A stretch of DNA of 64,000 nucleotides from DASQZT01 sp035638575 (GTDB lineage: Bacteria; Acidobacteriota; Terriglobia; Bryobacterales; Bryobacteraceae): contig DASQZT010000153.1 of the NCBI GenBank assembly GCA_035638575.1, forward strand, positions 38,318 through 102,317. The letters run 5' to 3'. A program made the translations under genes and the position numbers. The notes beneath the pieces were generated by a model. The model worked only from the letters and a program-made list of their open reading frames with translations. It ran no database searches and was not told where the DNA came from. Of this stretch, positions 1 to 8,960 are shown piece by piece (within the stretch, counting starts at the first letter, position 1; each line of letters begins with the position of its first letter).

Positions 1-1
1 C

Positions 2-133
2 ATTGAAGGGAAAGAATTTCGCTTGACATCGGGCGTGCAATCGGGTTATGAATATCTTTACCGCGTCCGAGTTGATGTGCAATCGTCTGTTTGTACCTTG
101 GTCGCACAGAAGAGCAGAATAAGAGCCCAATAG
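2..133 (+). CDS. Possible 3' end of an upstream coding region
   Basis: An open frame enters from the left edge of the window and ends at a TAG at 131-133, giving 43 residues with no start inside the window. The peptide contains a stretch reading GYEYLYRVRVDV, which looks like an ordinary beta-rich protein end, but I cannot assign a family. A consensus-like promoter (23-52) lies inside the same stretch, so the frame may be accidental. Only the sequence left of the window can decide this. Confidence 0.3.
   Translation: MEGKEFRLTSGVQSGYEYLYRVRVDVQSSVCTLVAQKSRIRAQ
23..52 (+). promoter_or_regulatory. Candidate sigma-70 promoter for the first exported-protein gene
   Basis: A perfect TTGACA (23-28) is followed after 18 bases by TATGAA (47-52). 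If used, it gives a leader of about 300 bases before the start codon at 364, and that leader contains the foldable region at 178-285. The call is by consensus only, and an overlapping open frame argues for caution. Confidence 0.4.
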
Positions 134-177
134 CATGTGCGGCGGGTAGGTTTTGAAGAAGCTCTTAAGATGGAAGC

Positions 178-285
178 ACTTCAGTAAGGCCCGGTTTAGG
201 GCCGGGTAATCCGGTGGCCGGCTTGGCGGCTTCCGGAGGACAGCTCTCCGCCCGACACGGAGAAGTTCCCTAGGTAACTGAACGG
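178..285 (+). ncRNA. Candidate structured 5' leader RNA (four-way junction)
   Basis: An outer helix (TTCAGT 180-185 with ACTGAA 277-282) encloses three hairpins. The first is GGCCC 188-192 with GGGCC 199-203. The second is CCGG/GCCG 211-220 with CGGC/CCGG 227-236, with a symmetric TG/TT internal loop. The third is TCTCCG 245-250 with CGGAGA 258-263. The element ends about 80 bases before the start codon at 364. It does not match the conserved cores I know for c-di-GMP-I, cobalamin, SAM or TPP riboswitches. In GC-rich DNA such hairpins can arise by chance, so this is only a candidate. Confidence 0.3.
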
Positions 286-363
286 TTTGTTTGGGTAGTT
301 TTGAGGCTCAGGTTGGAAAGAGAACTTCGACCGATTCAATTTGCAATTTACAAGGAGAAGGAA

Positions 364-2322
364 ATGGTAGATTTTCGCAGATGGATTACTGCGCTAGCCG
401 TGCTGGCCCTATTCGTTGGGCTGGCCGGTGCGCAGGTACCAGGCGGTGGTTCGGCGAACGGCAGCTTGATCTGCAGCGCCACCGTTGCAGTGCCTCCCGC
501 GCTGCGGGCAGAAGGCATGACGGAGGTTATCGGTGACATCTTGATCTCCTGCAGCGGCGGCGGCGCTCTGGCTGCTGGTTCGACGATTCCCACAGCCAAC
601 GTTACGGTCAGCCTGGGCACCAACGTGACCAGCCGTCTTCTGGGCATTGGTGGAGTTTCGAATGCTTCGGAAGCGTTGCTGATCATTGACGAGGCTGGAG
701 CATCTGTAGCGAAGGGTGGAACCCTGGTTCCGCTGGTTCCGGGCTTCGGACCGGACGCGCCGCAGACGCTTTGCAGCACCCCGCAGGTAGGCGCCGGCAT
801 CGGCGGCTGCGCGGAGTTTGCGAACACGGTCAACGGGTATCCCGTGGCGGTTTCGGTCGCCGGTGGGACTACCCCGGCAGCGAACGTGTTTTCGGGACTT
901 GCGAGCGGCAACCAGGTTACCTTTGAAGGTATTCCGATTCTGGCCCCGGTTTCCGCCAGCACGCAGCGCACGTTCCGCATCACCAACGTACGCGCCAACG
1001 TGTCCGGTTTGGGCGGCGGCGGCCTGGCGGGCACCACGCAGTTGCTGGCTTCGATCTCGATCAGCGGCAGCACCTCGGTGCCGATCAACAACCCGGTGCA
1101 GATCGCCGGCTTCATTCAGGCCGGTCTGACCACCGTGTTGCGCAACACCAACAACACTGGCAACCAGTCGAGCGGCGGCGCCGGCTTCAACCAGTGCAAC
1201 GGCTTGAGCTCACCGAGTGGCGTTGCAATTCTGCAATACACGGAGAACTTCGGCACCGCGTTCAAGACCCGCGTACAACCGACGGCCGCATATAACGGCC
1301 AGTCCGGTTCGCCGGTTCAAAACGTTCCGGGTCAGATTTACAACTCGGAATCCAACTTTGTGTATACCGGGGCTGCCGGCAACGGCTGGACAGCCGGTCT
1401 GGCGGACTACGGCACTCGCCTGAAGGCCGTCTTCAACAACATTCCGGCCGGCGTGCGAATCTTCGTTTCGGTGACCAACCTCGCCGTCAACACGACCTCG
1501 CCGAATACGGCTGCGCCGACTGCAACCAGCAGCAGCTCGTATGCCGTCCTGGTTTCGAGCGAAGCTGCTCCGGATTCCAACGGCTTCCTGCCGGTGCTGA
1601 CTCAGACGACCGGCGTCAATGGCACCCCGGCAACGACGGGCATCGTCGAACTCCCGCAATCCGGCGGAAGCGCGACGGCCGTTTGGGAAGTCGTCAACAC
1701 CAACCCGAACCAGCAGGAGACCCTCCAGTTCGGCGTGTGGACACAGTACGCCGCCAGCGTGGCGACCAACTCGCCGGCTCCAGGCACGGCAACCGTCAAC
1801 ATGAGCTACGCGCCGACGCCGACCGTTCCGTTCAGCTCCAGCGCCGGATCCGCGGCTTCCAGCAGCTTGACGATACCAAGGTTTGCCGATACATCGACGG
1901 CCAAGAACCTTCTGGCAGTCAACATCTGCCAGACGTTACTCTTGTTCCCGTTCGTCACCAACCAATCCGGATTCGACACGGGTATCGCAATCGCGAACAC
2001 CTCGCAGGATCCGATCGGCACATCCACCCAGGCCGGCACTTGCACACTGACCTGGTATGACGGGACGGGCAAGGAACCCGCCGTCACCACCGGCAGCATC
2101 GCGGCCGGCACGGTGTACACGACCCTGGCCTCGACTTCGGCCGCGGGCTTCCAGGGCTACATGTTCGCACTGTGCAACTTCCAGTTTGCTCACGGCTTTG
2201 CGTTCATCAGCGATCTCGGCGCGCGCAACCTGGCCATGGGCTACCTGGCGTTGATCATCAACAACAACAGCAACTCCAACAACCGGAACCAAACGATTAC
2301 GACGGAGTCTGCGAACCAGTAA
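364..2322 (+). CDS. Large exported surface protein, function unknown
   Basis: A 652-residue protein with an N-terminal signal peptide (about residues 1-23, hydrophobic run ending in GLAGAQ). The rest is rich in Gly, Ser, Thr, Asn and Ala with few charged residues, as in secreted beta-rich proteins. Near the C-terminus lies a conserved-looking block (CNFQFAHGFAFISDLGA, then GYLAL) that I associate with exported proteins of Solibacter-type acidobacteria; this is recollection, not a search. The protein ends in an Asn/Ser-rich tail. ATG 364 is chosen over upstream in-frame codons because a purine-rich Shine-Dalgarno site (AAGGAGAAGG) lies just before it and it places the signal peptide at the N-terminus. 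A strong terminator follows at 2361-2391, so it is probably transcribed alone. No enzymatic motif is visible. Confidence 0.8.
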   Translation: MVDFRRWITALAVLALFVGLAGAQVPGGGSANGSLICSATVAVPPALRAEGMTEVIGDILISCSGGGALAAGSTIPTANVTVSLGTNVTSRLLGIGGVSNASEALLIIDEAGASVAKGGTLVPLVPGFGPDAPQTLCSTPQVGAGIGGCAEFANTVNGYPVAVSVAGGTTPAANVFSGLASGNQVTFEGIPILAPVSASTQRTFRITNVRANVSGLGGGGLAGTTQLLASISISGSTSVPINNPVQIAGFIQAGLTTVLRNTNNTGNQSSGGAGFNQCNGLSSPSGVAILQYTENFGTAFKTRVQPTAAYNGQSGSPVQNVPGQIYNSESNFVYTGAAGNGWTAGLADYGTRLKAVFNNIPAGVRIFVSVTNLAVNTTSPNTAAPTATSSSSYAVLVSSEAAPDSNGFLPVLTQTTGVNGTPATTGIVELPQSGGSATAVWEVVNTNPNQQETLQFGVWTQYAASVATNSPAPGTATVNMSYAPTPTVPFSSSAGSAASSSLTIPRFADTSTAKNLLAVNICQTLLLFPFVTNQSGFDTGIAIANTSQDPIGTSTQAGTCTLTWYDGTGKEPAVTTGSIAAGTVYTTLASTSAAGFQGYMFALCNFQFAHGFAFISDLGARNLAMGYLALIINNNSNSNNRNQTITTESANQ

Positions 2323-2360
2323 ACGCGGTATCGGCCGGCAAATGTCTGGCCCTTAACCAA

Positions 2361-2391
2361 GAGGGGAGCTTCGGCTCCCCTCTTTTTTTTT
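2361..2391 (+). terminator. Strong intrinsic terminator
   Basis: A perfect 9-bp stem (GAGGGGAGC 2361-2369 with GCTCCCCTC 2374-2382) closes a TTCG tetraloop and is followed at once by nine T residues (2383-2391). It lies 38 bases after the stop codon of the exported-protein gene and is a textbook rho-independent terminator. Confidence 0.93.
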
Positions 2392-2467
2392 GGCTTGTGC
2401 TACACTGAGATTCTCCCCCGCGTCCAACCGTATCCAATCGTGTTGGTAGAAGTAGAGGAGGCAAACC

Positions 2468-4633
2468 TTGAACAGATCTCGATTCATCGCAGTCCTGACG
2501 GCGTTGGTGTGCCTGCTGGGAGTCCAGGCGGCATACGCGCAGAACGTGGCTATCGTGGCTGGAAACGGGCAGGTGATCTGCCCGGGATGCCAGGGGGCCA
2601 CGGCCGTGGGGTTCCAGTCCATGGTGGTGAAATTGACGGACGCGAATGGAAATCCGCTGAGCGGCCAGCAGGTGAACTGGACCACCACCGGAGCCACCAT
2701 CGCCACTCCAACTACGTTTACCCAAACGGATGGCACATCCTCCAACACGCTCTTTGCCGGGGTGCAAACGAACTCCAATGCGTTCCAAAGCTACAACCAG
2801 TACACGGTGACGGCGCAGGCCGGCAATTCGACTGCGACCTTTTTCCTGACTCAGGGAATTCCGGACCCGTTTAACCAATTGGCTCCAGCGATCCAGGTGG
2901 TGGCCCGGAACGTACCCGTTGGGGGAGTTTTATCGGGCCAGATCGGAACCGCGTCGAGCACGGTGCTGCAGCTCAGCGTGTCGGAAGAGCACGGGTTCCC
3001 GATCCCCAACGTGGGCATGTTCCTGGTGAACACCCAGGATCCCACGGTTGGTCCGACGGTCCAATGCCAGGCGACTCCCGGGGCGGGCCCGAACGTGGTC
3101 CTTTCCGATGCCACCGGGTTTTTGTCGTGCACTCCTATTTTTGGCGGGACGCCCGGCAAGGGCCAATTCTCGGTGCTGGTCGGCGGGGCGTATCCGGGCG
3201 GCGACCCGACCCAGATTCCCGAAGGGATCTGGAATTCGCTGCCGCTCAATATCACCGCTACGCCCGGCTCTCCGGGAAGCGTCAACATCAAACAGGGCAC
3301 CCCACAGACCGTCATTTCCGGACAGGCCGCGCCGCTCGCCCTAGTCGCGGAAGTCGATGGAACCGGCGGACAGCCCCTGTCGGGCATAGGGGTAAAATGG
3401 ACAGTAACTCCCGCCGGCGCGGCGAACCTCTCCAACACCTCGACCGCGTCCGACCTGAATGGCCGGGTCTCGACCAACGTCAACCTCTCCGGCAGCGCCT
3501 TCGGCACGATAACGGTGACGGTGACGCTTACCAGCGACTCCACCAAATCCGCGACGTTCACCATCAACGCGGTGCAGCCGGTGACGATCACAACGATCCA
3601 GGCCGTTTCCGGCGGCAACCAGGCGGCGGCGGTGAACACGGCTTTCGCGCAACCGCTGGTGGTGCAGTTGACCGTCACCTCGGGCTCGCCGGCCGGTATC
3701 CCGGTGCAGTTCCAGGTGACTCAAGGCTCCGTATCGTTGTCCGCCACGACCGCAAGCACCGACGCGAACGGCCGCGCATCGGTGACTGCGACCGCCGGTT
3801 CGTTTACGGGGACGGCCAACGTGGTCGCCAGCGTGGCATCCAACGCCGGCATCGGCAGCGTCACGTTCGTTCTGTCGGTGGCGCCGTCGGCCCCGAACAT
3901 CACCGCCGGGGCGTTCGTCAACGGCGCGGATTTCCAGGGGAACTCGCTTTCGCCGTGCAGCATCGGCGCGCTGGTGACCTCCGCCGGAACGCTGGGTGTC
4001 ACGCCGCTTTCACCGGTGCTGCCTGGCTTGACCGTGCCGGCGCAGGCGCTCTCGATCTCGATCGGCAATATCGCGGCGCCGGTTTTGAACATCACCAACA
4101 ATGCCGCCGGCCAGCAACTGGTCACCTTCCAGGTGCCGTGCAACGCCCCGGTGGGAGGATCAGTTCCGGTCGCCGTATCGGTTGGCGGAGGCACTTCCCC
4201 GGTGAACCTGAACATCCAGGCGGCCAGCCCGGGTGTTTTCCAGACCCAGATGTCCGACGGCATATTCCGCGCGGTGCTGGTGCGCCCCGACGGCTCCTTC
4301 GTGAGTCTCGAGAACCCGGCCCGCCGGGGCGAAACCGAGGTGGCGTACGTGACCGGCCTCGGGACTACCGCGCCGCCTTCCAACACCCTTTCCGTGGCCG
4401 CGCCCGGCGCCGCTGCGACGGTGCAGGGCAGTGTCATTGCCGGGATGAACGGCGGCGGCGTGCCCCTGAACTACGCTCAGTTGTCGGAGGATTTGGTAGG
4501 CGTGTTCGTGGTATCGATCCAGATCCCGCCGGACATGGCGACCGGTCCGAACGTCACCTTCTCGGTGGGGCTGGTTCCAGTCGGCTCCACCACGCCAATT
4601 TACAGCGCTACGAGCAAGATCCCAGTCCAGTAA
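2468..4633 (+). CDS. Exported Ig-like-repeat protein with TIGR03437-type C-terminal module
   Basis: A 721-residue exported protein. Residues 1-25 form a signal peptide ending AAYAQ. Most of the chain looks like bacterial Ig-like (Big-1/invasin-type) repeats: segments such as VVKLTDANGNPLSG and STDANGRASVTATAG are typical strand-turn motifs of that fold. The last roughly 240 residues resemble the TIGR03437 module, found mainly in acidobacterial secreted proteins; its telltale pieces are the GVFQ segment and the VAYVTGLG segment. The start is TTG 2468, preceded by AGGAGG (2456-2461) at 6 bases. The role is probably extracellular or cell-surface, either adhesion or structure. No catalytic residues are visible. 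Confidence 0.82.
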   Translation: MNRSRFIAVLTALVCLLGVQAAYAQNVAIVAGNGQVICPGCQGATAVGFQSMVVKLTDANGNPLSGQQVNWTTTGATIATPTTFTQTDGTSSNTLFAGVQTNSNAFQSYNQYTVTAQAGNSTATFFLTQGIPDPFNQLAPAIQVVARNVPVGGVLSGQIGTASSTVLQLSVSEEHGFPIPNVGMFLVNTQDPTVGPTVQCQATPGAGPNVVLSDATGFLSCTPIFGGTPGKGQFSVLVGGAYPGGDPTQIPEGIWNSLPLNITATPGSPGSVNIKQGTPQTVISGQAAPLALVAEVDGTGGQPLSGIGVKWTVTPAGAANLSNTSTASDLNGRVSTNVNLSGSAFGTITVTVTLTSDSTKSATFTINAVQPVTITTIQAVSGGNQAAAVNTAFAQPLVVQLTVTSGSPAGIPVQFQVTQGSVSLSATTASTDANGRASVTATAGSFTGTANVVASVASNAGIGSVTFVLSVAPSAPNITAGAFVNGADFQGNSLSPCSIGALVTSAGTLGVTPLSPVLPGLTVPAQALSISIGNIAAPVLNITNNAAGQQLVTFQVPCNAPVGGSVPVAVSVGGGTSPVNLNIQAASPGVFQTQMSDGIFRAVLVRPDGSFVSLENPARRGETEVAYVTGLGTTAPPSNTLSVAAPGAAATVQGSVIAGMNGGGVPLNYAQLSEDLVGVFVVSIQIPPDMATGPNVTFSVGLVPVGSTTPIYSATSKIPVQ

Positions 4634-4643
4634 GCCTTCTCCG

Positions 4644-4680
4644 AGGGGTCGGGGGATTCACCCCCCGGCCCCACCTTTCT
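4644..4680 (+). terminator. Possible terminator after the Ig-like protein gene
   Basis: A GC-rich stem (GGGGTCGGGGG with CCCCCCGGCCCC, one wobble and one bulge, loop ATTCA) begins about 10 bases after the stop codon and runs into a T/C-rich stretch. The T tract is interrupted, so efficiency is doubtful. Confidence 0.4.
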
Positions 4681-4723
4681 TCGGTAGTACTTCACCGCAG
4701 CCCCACCTTTCTTCGATAGTACT
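4669..4723. repeat. Pair of 23-bp direct repeats upstream of mraZ
   Basis: Two copies (4669-4691 and 4701-4723) differ at one position and start 32 bases apart. Both read from CCCCACC through TAGTACT. They lie between the preceding gene and the dcw promoter region. They may be a local duplication or paired protein-binding sites; nothing decides between these. Confidence 0.6.
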
Positions 4724-4899
4724 CGGGCATCATGAGGGCCTCCTGCAGGATAATTCCACAGGTTAACAGCTTCTATCTTCGCTTTTATTTCGCTATAGAC
4801 ACTACATATAGTGTGTTGCGCGATCAGTGTAGATCCGGTGGGGGGAAGCTATCCCCTCTGTAACTACAGACAAATCAGCAGCTTTCCCTCAAAAAGTTC

Positions 4900-4928
4900 T
4901 TGCGAATTCTGAGATTCTCGTGCACTAT
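4900..4928 (+). promoter_or_regulatory. Candidate dcw promoter region
   Basis: The 320-base gap before mraZ is AT-richer than its surroundings. It holds TTGCGA (4900-4905), a 17-base spacer and CACTAT (4923-4928), a modest sigma-70 match about 25 bases before the earliest mraZ start. A perfect 6-bp inverted repeat (ACACTA/TAGTGT, 4799-4814) lies further upstream and could be a regulator site. MraZ is known to repress its own promoter through short G-rich repeats. A G-rich patch exists near 4836-4846, but I cannot show that it is the operator. Confidence 0.35.
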
Positions 4929-4953
4929 AGGTTGTGTGGATTGAATCTGGATA

Positions 4954-5463
4954 TTGAGTGGCATATTCAGACCGATCCAGGGACAAAAAGTGGAAGTTCC
5001 CGCACAGATCGAGTTACCCAGGGGAATGTACCCGGCACGGCTTGACGACAAGGGCCGGATGAAGCTACCCCAGGCTTTCATGCTGTACTTTGCCTCGTTG
5101 CGGGAGAAGACACTTTTTGTCACGAGTTTGGACCGGTCCATCGCTGCCATCTATCCTATGGCAACCTGGCGGCAAAATGAAGAGGTTTTTGCGGGATACA
5201 AGGAAGATCCGGATGCGGCCGCCGACATCGCGTTCAACGCCCAGGACCTGGGCGCCGAAGCGGAGATGGACAGCCAGGGCCGCGTGGGGTTTTCGGTGGA
5301 GTTGCGGACCGCGTTGGGCATCGAGAATCGGCCCTTGAAGATTTACGCTCACAACGGGAAGGTCGTAGTTCTGAGCGACGAGATTTACGAGCAGCGCAAG
5401 GAGAGGGCGTCGCAAACGCCGGCGGAGAAACTTCGGAAGCTGGAGGCGGCGGGGCTCAAGTGA
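4954..5463 (+). CDS. mraZ: MraZ, transcriptional regulator of the dcw cluster
   Basis: MraZ forms ring-shaped AbrB-fold oligomers that bind direct repeats upstream of mraZ and control the division and cell-wall cluster. The family signature is doubled here, as expected: RLDDKGRMKLP near residues 29-39 and MDSQGRVGFS near residues 105-114. The 169-residue length assumes TTG 4954. The conserved N-terminus normally begins very close to the first repeat, so GTG 4990 is a real alternative; neither has a convincing ribosome binding site. It is first in the dcw cluster and its stop lies 6 bases before rsmH, the classical arrangement. Confidence 0.9.
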   Translation: MSGIFRPIQGQKVEVPAQIELPRGMYPARLDDKGRMKLPQAFMLYFASLREKTLFVTSLDRSIAAIYPMATWRQNEEVFAGYKEDPDAAADIAFNAQDLGAEAEMDSQGRVGFSVELRTALGIENRPLKIYAHNGKVVVLSDEIYEQRKERASQTPAEKLRKLEAAGLK

Positions 5464-5469
5464 CGATGT

Positions 5470-6333
5470 ATGCATGTCCCCGTCATGCCCGAGGAAACGC
5501 TTACGCTGCTGGCGGTACGCCCCGAGGGTGCGTACCTGGACTGCACGGCGGGATTGGGCGGACACGCGGCGCTGATCGCGCAGCGGCTGACCACGGGGAT
5601 TCTGATTGCGAACGATCGCGACCCGGCTTCGCTCGAGATGGCGCGGCGCAACACGGCGGAGTGGGGCGGACGAATCCGGTTTCATGCCGGGACGTTTGGG
5701 GCGTTGGCGGAAACCGTGGCGCAAGCGGGGCTCAGGAAGCTGGATGGGATTTTAGCGGACCTCGGCGTGAGCCGGTATCAACTCACCGAGCCGCTTCGCG
5801 GATTTTCGTTTACGGCGGATGGGCCGCTGGACATGCGCATGGATCAAACCACGGGCACTACGGCGGCCGATCTCGTCAACTTCACCGACGAAAAAGCACT
5901 CGCCGACCTGATCTATCAGCTCGGCGAAGAGAGGAGGGCGCGGAGAGTAGCCAGAGCAATCGTCCGGGTACGGCCCATACGGAGTACACTTCATCTGGCC
6001 GATGTGGTGTTACGGGCCGTGCCCAGGACGGGTCACCTTCATCCCGCCACCAAGACTTTCATGGCCTTGCGGATGGCGGTCAACGATGAACCGGCTGAAC
6101 TGGACCGTTTACTCCGGATTGCACCGGAGCTGCTGAGGAGCGGAGGACGAATGGCCGTAATCAGCTTCATGAGCATCGATGACCGGAAGGTGAAGGAGAG
6201 ATTCAGGGCGCTGGGCCGGGAGGGGCGTGCGACGATCCTGACGAAGCACCCGCTTCAGCCGAGCGAAGAAGAGATTGCCCGCAATCCGGCTTCACGCAGC
6301 GCCAAGCTGCGCGCGCTGGAGTGGCGCGATTAA
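5470..6333 (+). CDS. rsmH: 16S rRNA (cytosine1402-N4)-methyltransferase RsmH (MraW)
   Basis: RsmH methylates N4 of C1402 in 16S rRNA, in the ribosomal P site, using S-adenosylmethionine. The N-terminus HVPVMPEETL and the SAM-binding segment YLDCTAGLGGHA (about residues 18-29) are family hallmarks, followed by GILADLGVSRYQL and the ATKTFMALRMAVNDE block. The C-terminal SAKLRALEW is also typical. At 287 residues it is slightly shorter than the usual 300-315. It starts 6 bases after mraZ and is followed 19 bases later by ftsL. Rearrangements here are none; this is the standard mraZ-rsmH pair. Confidence 0.95.
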   Translation: MHVPVMPEETLTLLAVRPEGAYLDCTAGLGGHAALIAQRLTTGILIANDRDPASLEMARRNTAEWGGRIRFHAGTFGALAETVAQAGLRKLDGILADLGVSRYQLTEPLRGFSFTADGPLDMRMDQTTGTTAADLVNFTDEKALADLIYQLGEERRARRVARAIVRVRPIRSTLHLADVVLRAVPRTGHLHPATKTFMALRMAVNDEPAELDRLLRIAPELLRSGGRMAVISFMSIDDRKVKERFRALGREGRATILTKHPLQPSEEEIARNPASRSAKLRALEWRD

Positions 6334-6352
6334 GCGAGGGAAGAGAAAAACG

Positions 6353-6832
6353 ATGGCGACGATGCCAGCATTTCTAAAAAGGTCAGACGCGCAGGGATAC
6401 GTGGAGCACGCACGGATGGCGTCCGTGCGCGCGGAGAGGGATCCGTTTCAGCTGCGGGCGCTCCCGCACGACGACGTCTTCTTCTACTGCAAGAGAATCG
6501 ACAATTCGCGCCTCGTGCGCGAACACGACGTCCGGGCCCACGGAGCCTGCTGGGGCGCCATCGGCGGGGCCGCCGCGGTTCTGGTGCTGCTAGCCGGTCT
6601 TTTGTCTTTCAGCGTGGCCAACACGGTGGCCGGGTACAAGCTGCAAGCGCTGCGCGCCGAAGAACGGAAACTGCAGGACGAATCGCGCACGCTGGATCTG
6701 CAGGCGGCGGAACTGCTGAGGCCCGACCGGCTGGTGGAGCTGGCCCGGAAGCAGAACATGGTTACGCCATCCAGCCAACAGGTATTCCACCTGGAAACCA
6801 GGGCCGATGGCACGGTGGCGATGGTGAAATAA
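6353..6832 (+). CDS. ftsL: FtsL/FtsB-like septum protein
   Basis: A 159-residue bitopic membrane protein: about 66 cytoplasmic residues, one membrane segment (about 67-89), then a periplasmic heptad-like region (94-122) and a short C-terminal part with the block RPDRLVELARKQNMV. This is the layout of FtsL, which joins FtsB and FtsQ to activate FtsW-FtsI at the septum. Sequence identity in this family is low, so the call rests on topology and on the place between rsmH and ftsI. ATG 6353 has a purine-rich site (GAGGGAAGAG) about 7 bases upstream. The cytoplasmic part is longer than in E. coli FtsL. Confidence 0.8.
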   Translation: MATMPAFLKRSDAQGYVEHARMASVRAERDPFQLRALPHDDVFFYCKRIDNSRLVREHDVRAHGACWGAIGGAAAVLVLLAGLLSFSVANTVAGYKLQALRAEERKLQDESRTLDLQAAELLRPDRLVELARKQNMVTPSSQQVFHLETRADGTVAMVK

Positions 6833-6868
6833 ACAGGGGCCCTGATATCCGGGGCTCCAGGGTGCGGC

Positions 6869-8896
6869 ATGGTTGAACGTCGGCTGACATGGCTGGTCCG
6901 GATCGTGCTCCTCTGGGGCGCGGCCATTTTTCTGAAGCTGGTTTCCCTCCAAGTTCTGCATCACCAGGAATACGCCAAGAAAGCCAGGATGCGACAGGAG
7001 CTGGTGGTCCCTCTTCCCGGACCCCGCGGCACCATCTACGATCGCTCGGGCCAGCCGCTGGCCATGAGCGTGCCCACCGTGTCGGTCTACATCAACCCGC
7101 TGAAAGTGCCCGACCTGGAGGTGGCATCCGACCTTCTGGCGCGGGCGCTGCACATCGACCGCACCCCGCTCGACGACGCGATGAAGCTGGCGTACGAAAA
7201 CAAGCGCGGCTTCCTGTGGGTCAAGCGCAGGATCGAACCGGACGAAGCCAAGTGCCTGCTGGACATGCACCGCGAGTGGATCTTTCTGGAGCAGGAACCG
7301 CAGCGTCACTATCCCAAGGGCACGCTGGCGGCCCACGTCCTCGGGTCGGTGGATTTCGAAGAGACGGGCAACGCGGGAATCGAGAAGTCCCTGGACGGGG
7401 ACCTGCGCGGCGAAGACGGGCAAATGCGGATGCTGACCGATGTCAAGCGCCGCGGCATCGAATCGCAGCTCGACGCCGAAGCCCATCCCGGGGCGCCGAT
7501 CACGCTGACTATCGATGAGCGCCTGCAGTTCGTCGCCGAGCGCGAAATCGCGGCGGCCGTGGAAGCGCACCATGCCGTAAGCGGCAGCGTGGTTGTGATG
7601 GTGCCGACTACCGGAGAGCTGCTGGCGGTGGCCAGCTACCCGACCTACGACCCCAACCTGCCGCCCCAGCCGAGCGAGAATTTCGCGCGTCAGAACCACG
7701 CCGTTTCGGTGCCATTCGAGCCGGGCTCGTGCTTCAAGGTGATCACGCTTTCGGCCGCCCTGGAGACCACGCACCTGACGCCGGAGAGCCTGATCAACTG
7801 CCACGGCGGCGTCCTGGCGCTACCCGGGCGCGTAGTTCACGACTCGCACGCCGGGCTCGGCATTATCCCGATGGCCATGGTGCTGGCCAAGTCGAGCAAC
7901 ATCGGCGCCATCGAAGTGGGGATGCGGGTGGGCCAGCAGAACATGATGGAGTATATGCGCAGGTTCGGTTTCGGGCAGAAGACCGGAATCGAGTTGCCCG
8001 CGGAATCGGGCGGAAAGGTGCGGAAGCGCTGGGGCACGACGTCGCTGGCTTCGGTGTCGATGGGCCAGGAGGTCTCGGTCACCACGCTGCAGTTGGCCCA
8101 GGCGACCTCGATCATCGCCAATGGCGGTTACCTGGTGAGGCCGCGGCTCGTGCTGCAAAAGGGCGGCCAGACCTTGCCGGCGGGCAGACAGGGCACGCCG
8201 AAGGTCCGCGTCTTGAAGCCGGACACGGTGATCACCATGCGCAACATGATGGAAGGCGTGGTGCTCCACGGAACCGGAACGGCAGCGCGCCTGGAGGGCT
8301 ACTCCGTCGGCGGGAAGACCGGATCGGCACAGATTTTCGATTTCGCGTCGAAACATTACACGCATACTTACAACGGATCGTTCCTGGGATTCGCGCCTCT
8401 CACGAATCCGGCGATCGTGGTGGTGGTGTCGTTGAACGGCACCCACGGCAATGCCGGGTTCGGCGGAGCAGCCGCGGCGCCGGTGTTCCACACGGTTGCG
8501 GCGGAAGCGCTGCGCATACTGGAAGTTCCCAAAGACATCCCCGACGAACCCGTGCTGGTGGCCGCGAAGCAGGATACGGACGACCTCGCCATTTCCGAAG
8601 GCGACCCGGACGAGCCGAATATTCTGCAAGACAGCGACGAGGACGGTGAGCCCGCCGCCCCACCGGCGCCCATCGTGGGCCCGTTGGTTCCCGCCCCGCG
8701 AAATGGCGAGCCGGAAGCCGCCGGTCCGAAAGTGCCGGACTTCCGCGGAATGTCGATGCGGGAGGTGCTGGCGGAAGCCACGGCGAGAGGCCTGACGGTG
8801 CAGCCCGACGGCAGCGGCGTGGCCCGCGTCCAGAAGCCGCCGGCCGGAGCGATTCTGCGCCAGGGAGAGATCATCCGGGTGCAGTTTGCGAGATGA
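6869..8896 (+). CDS. ftsI: Septal peptidoglycan transpeptidase FtsI (PBP3-type) with C-terminal PASTA domain
   Basis: A class B penicillin-binding protein that cross-links peptidoglycan at the septum. It has a single N-terminal membrane anchor (about residues 7-28), a dimerisation/pedestal region starting near GPRGTIYDRSGQPLA, and a transpeptidase domain with the three expected motifs: S287-CFK (nucleophile S287, K290), S342-S-N344 and K483-T-G485. Residues from about 620 to the end (VPDFRGMSMREVL onward) form one PASTA domain, preceded by an acidic, Pro-rich linker. PASTA domains are usual on Gram-positive and some acidobacterial division PBPs and absent from the E. coli enzyme. The 675-residue length fits the domain content. 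ATG 6869 places the anchor at the N-terminus. Confidence 0.94.
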   Translation: MVERRLTWLVRIVLLWGAAIFLKLVSLQVLHHQEYAKKARMRQELVVPLPGPRGTIYDRSGQPLAMSVPTVSVYINPLKVPDLEVASDLLARALHIDRTPLDDAMKLAYENKRGFLWVKRRIEPDEAKCLLDMHREWIFLEQEPQRHYPKGTLAAHVLGSVDFEETGNAGIEKSLDGDLRGEDGQMRMLTDVKRRGIESQLDAEAHPGAPITLTIDERLQFVAEREIAAAVEAHHAVSGSVVVMVPTTGELLAVASYPTYDPNLPPQPSENFARQNHAVSVPFEPGSCFKVITLSAALETTHLTPESLINCHGGVLALPGRVVHDSHAGLGIIPMAMVLAKSSNIGAIEVGMRVGQQNMMEYMRRFGFGQKTGIELPAESGGKVRKRWGTTSLASVSMGQEVSVTTLQLAQATSIIANGGYLVRPRLVLQKGGQTLPAGRQGTPKVRVLKPDTVITMRNMMEGVVLHGTGTAARLEGYSVGGKTGSAQIFDFASKHYTHTYNGSFLGFAPLTNPAIVVVVSLNGTHGNAGFGGAAAAPVFHTVAAEALRILEVPKDIPDEPVLVAAKQDTDDLAISEGDPDEPNILQDSDEDGEPAAPPAPIVGPLVPAPRNGEPEAAGPKVPDFRGMSMREVLAEATARGLTVQPDGSGVARVQKPPAGAILRQGEIIRVQFAR

Positions 8897-8960
8897 ATGT
8901 GGGCGAGACGTACAGAATCGGGAGGAGTGCGGCGCACGTGCGCCGCGTCGGGATTGACAA

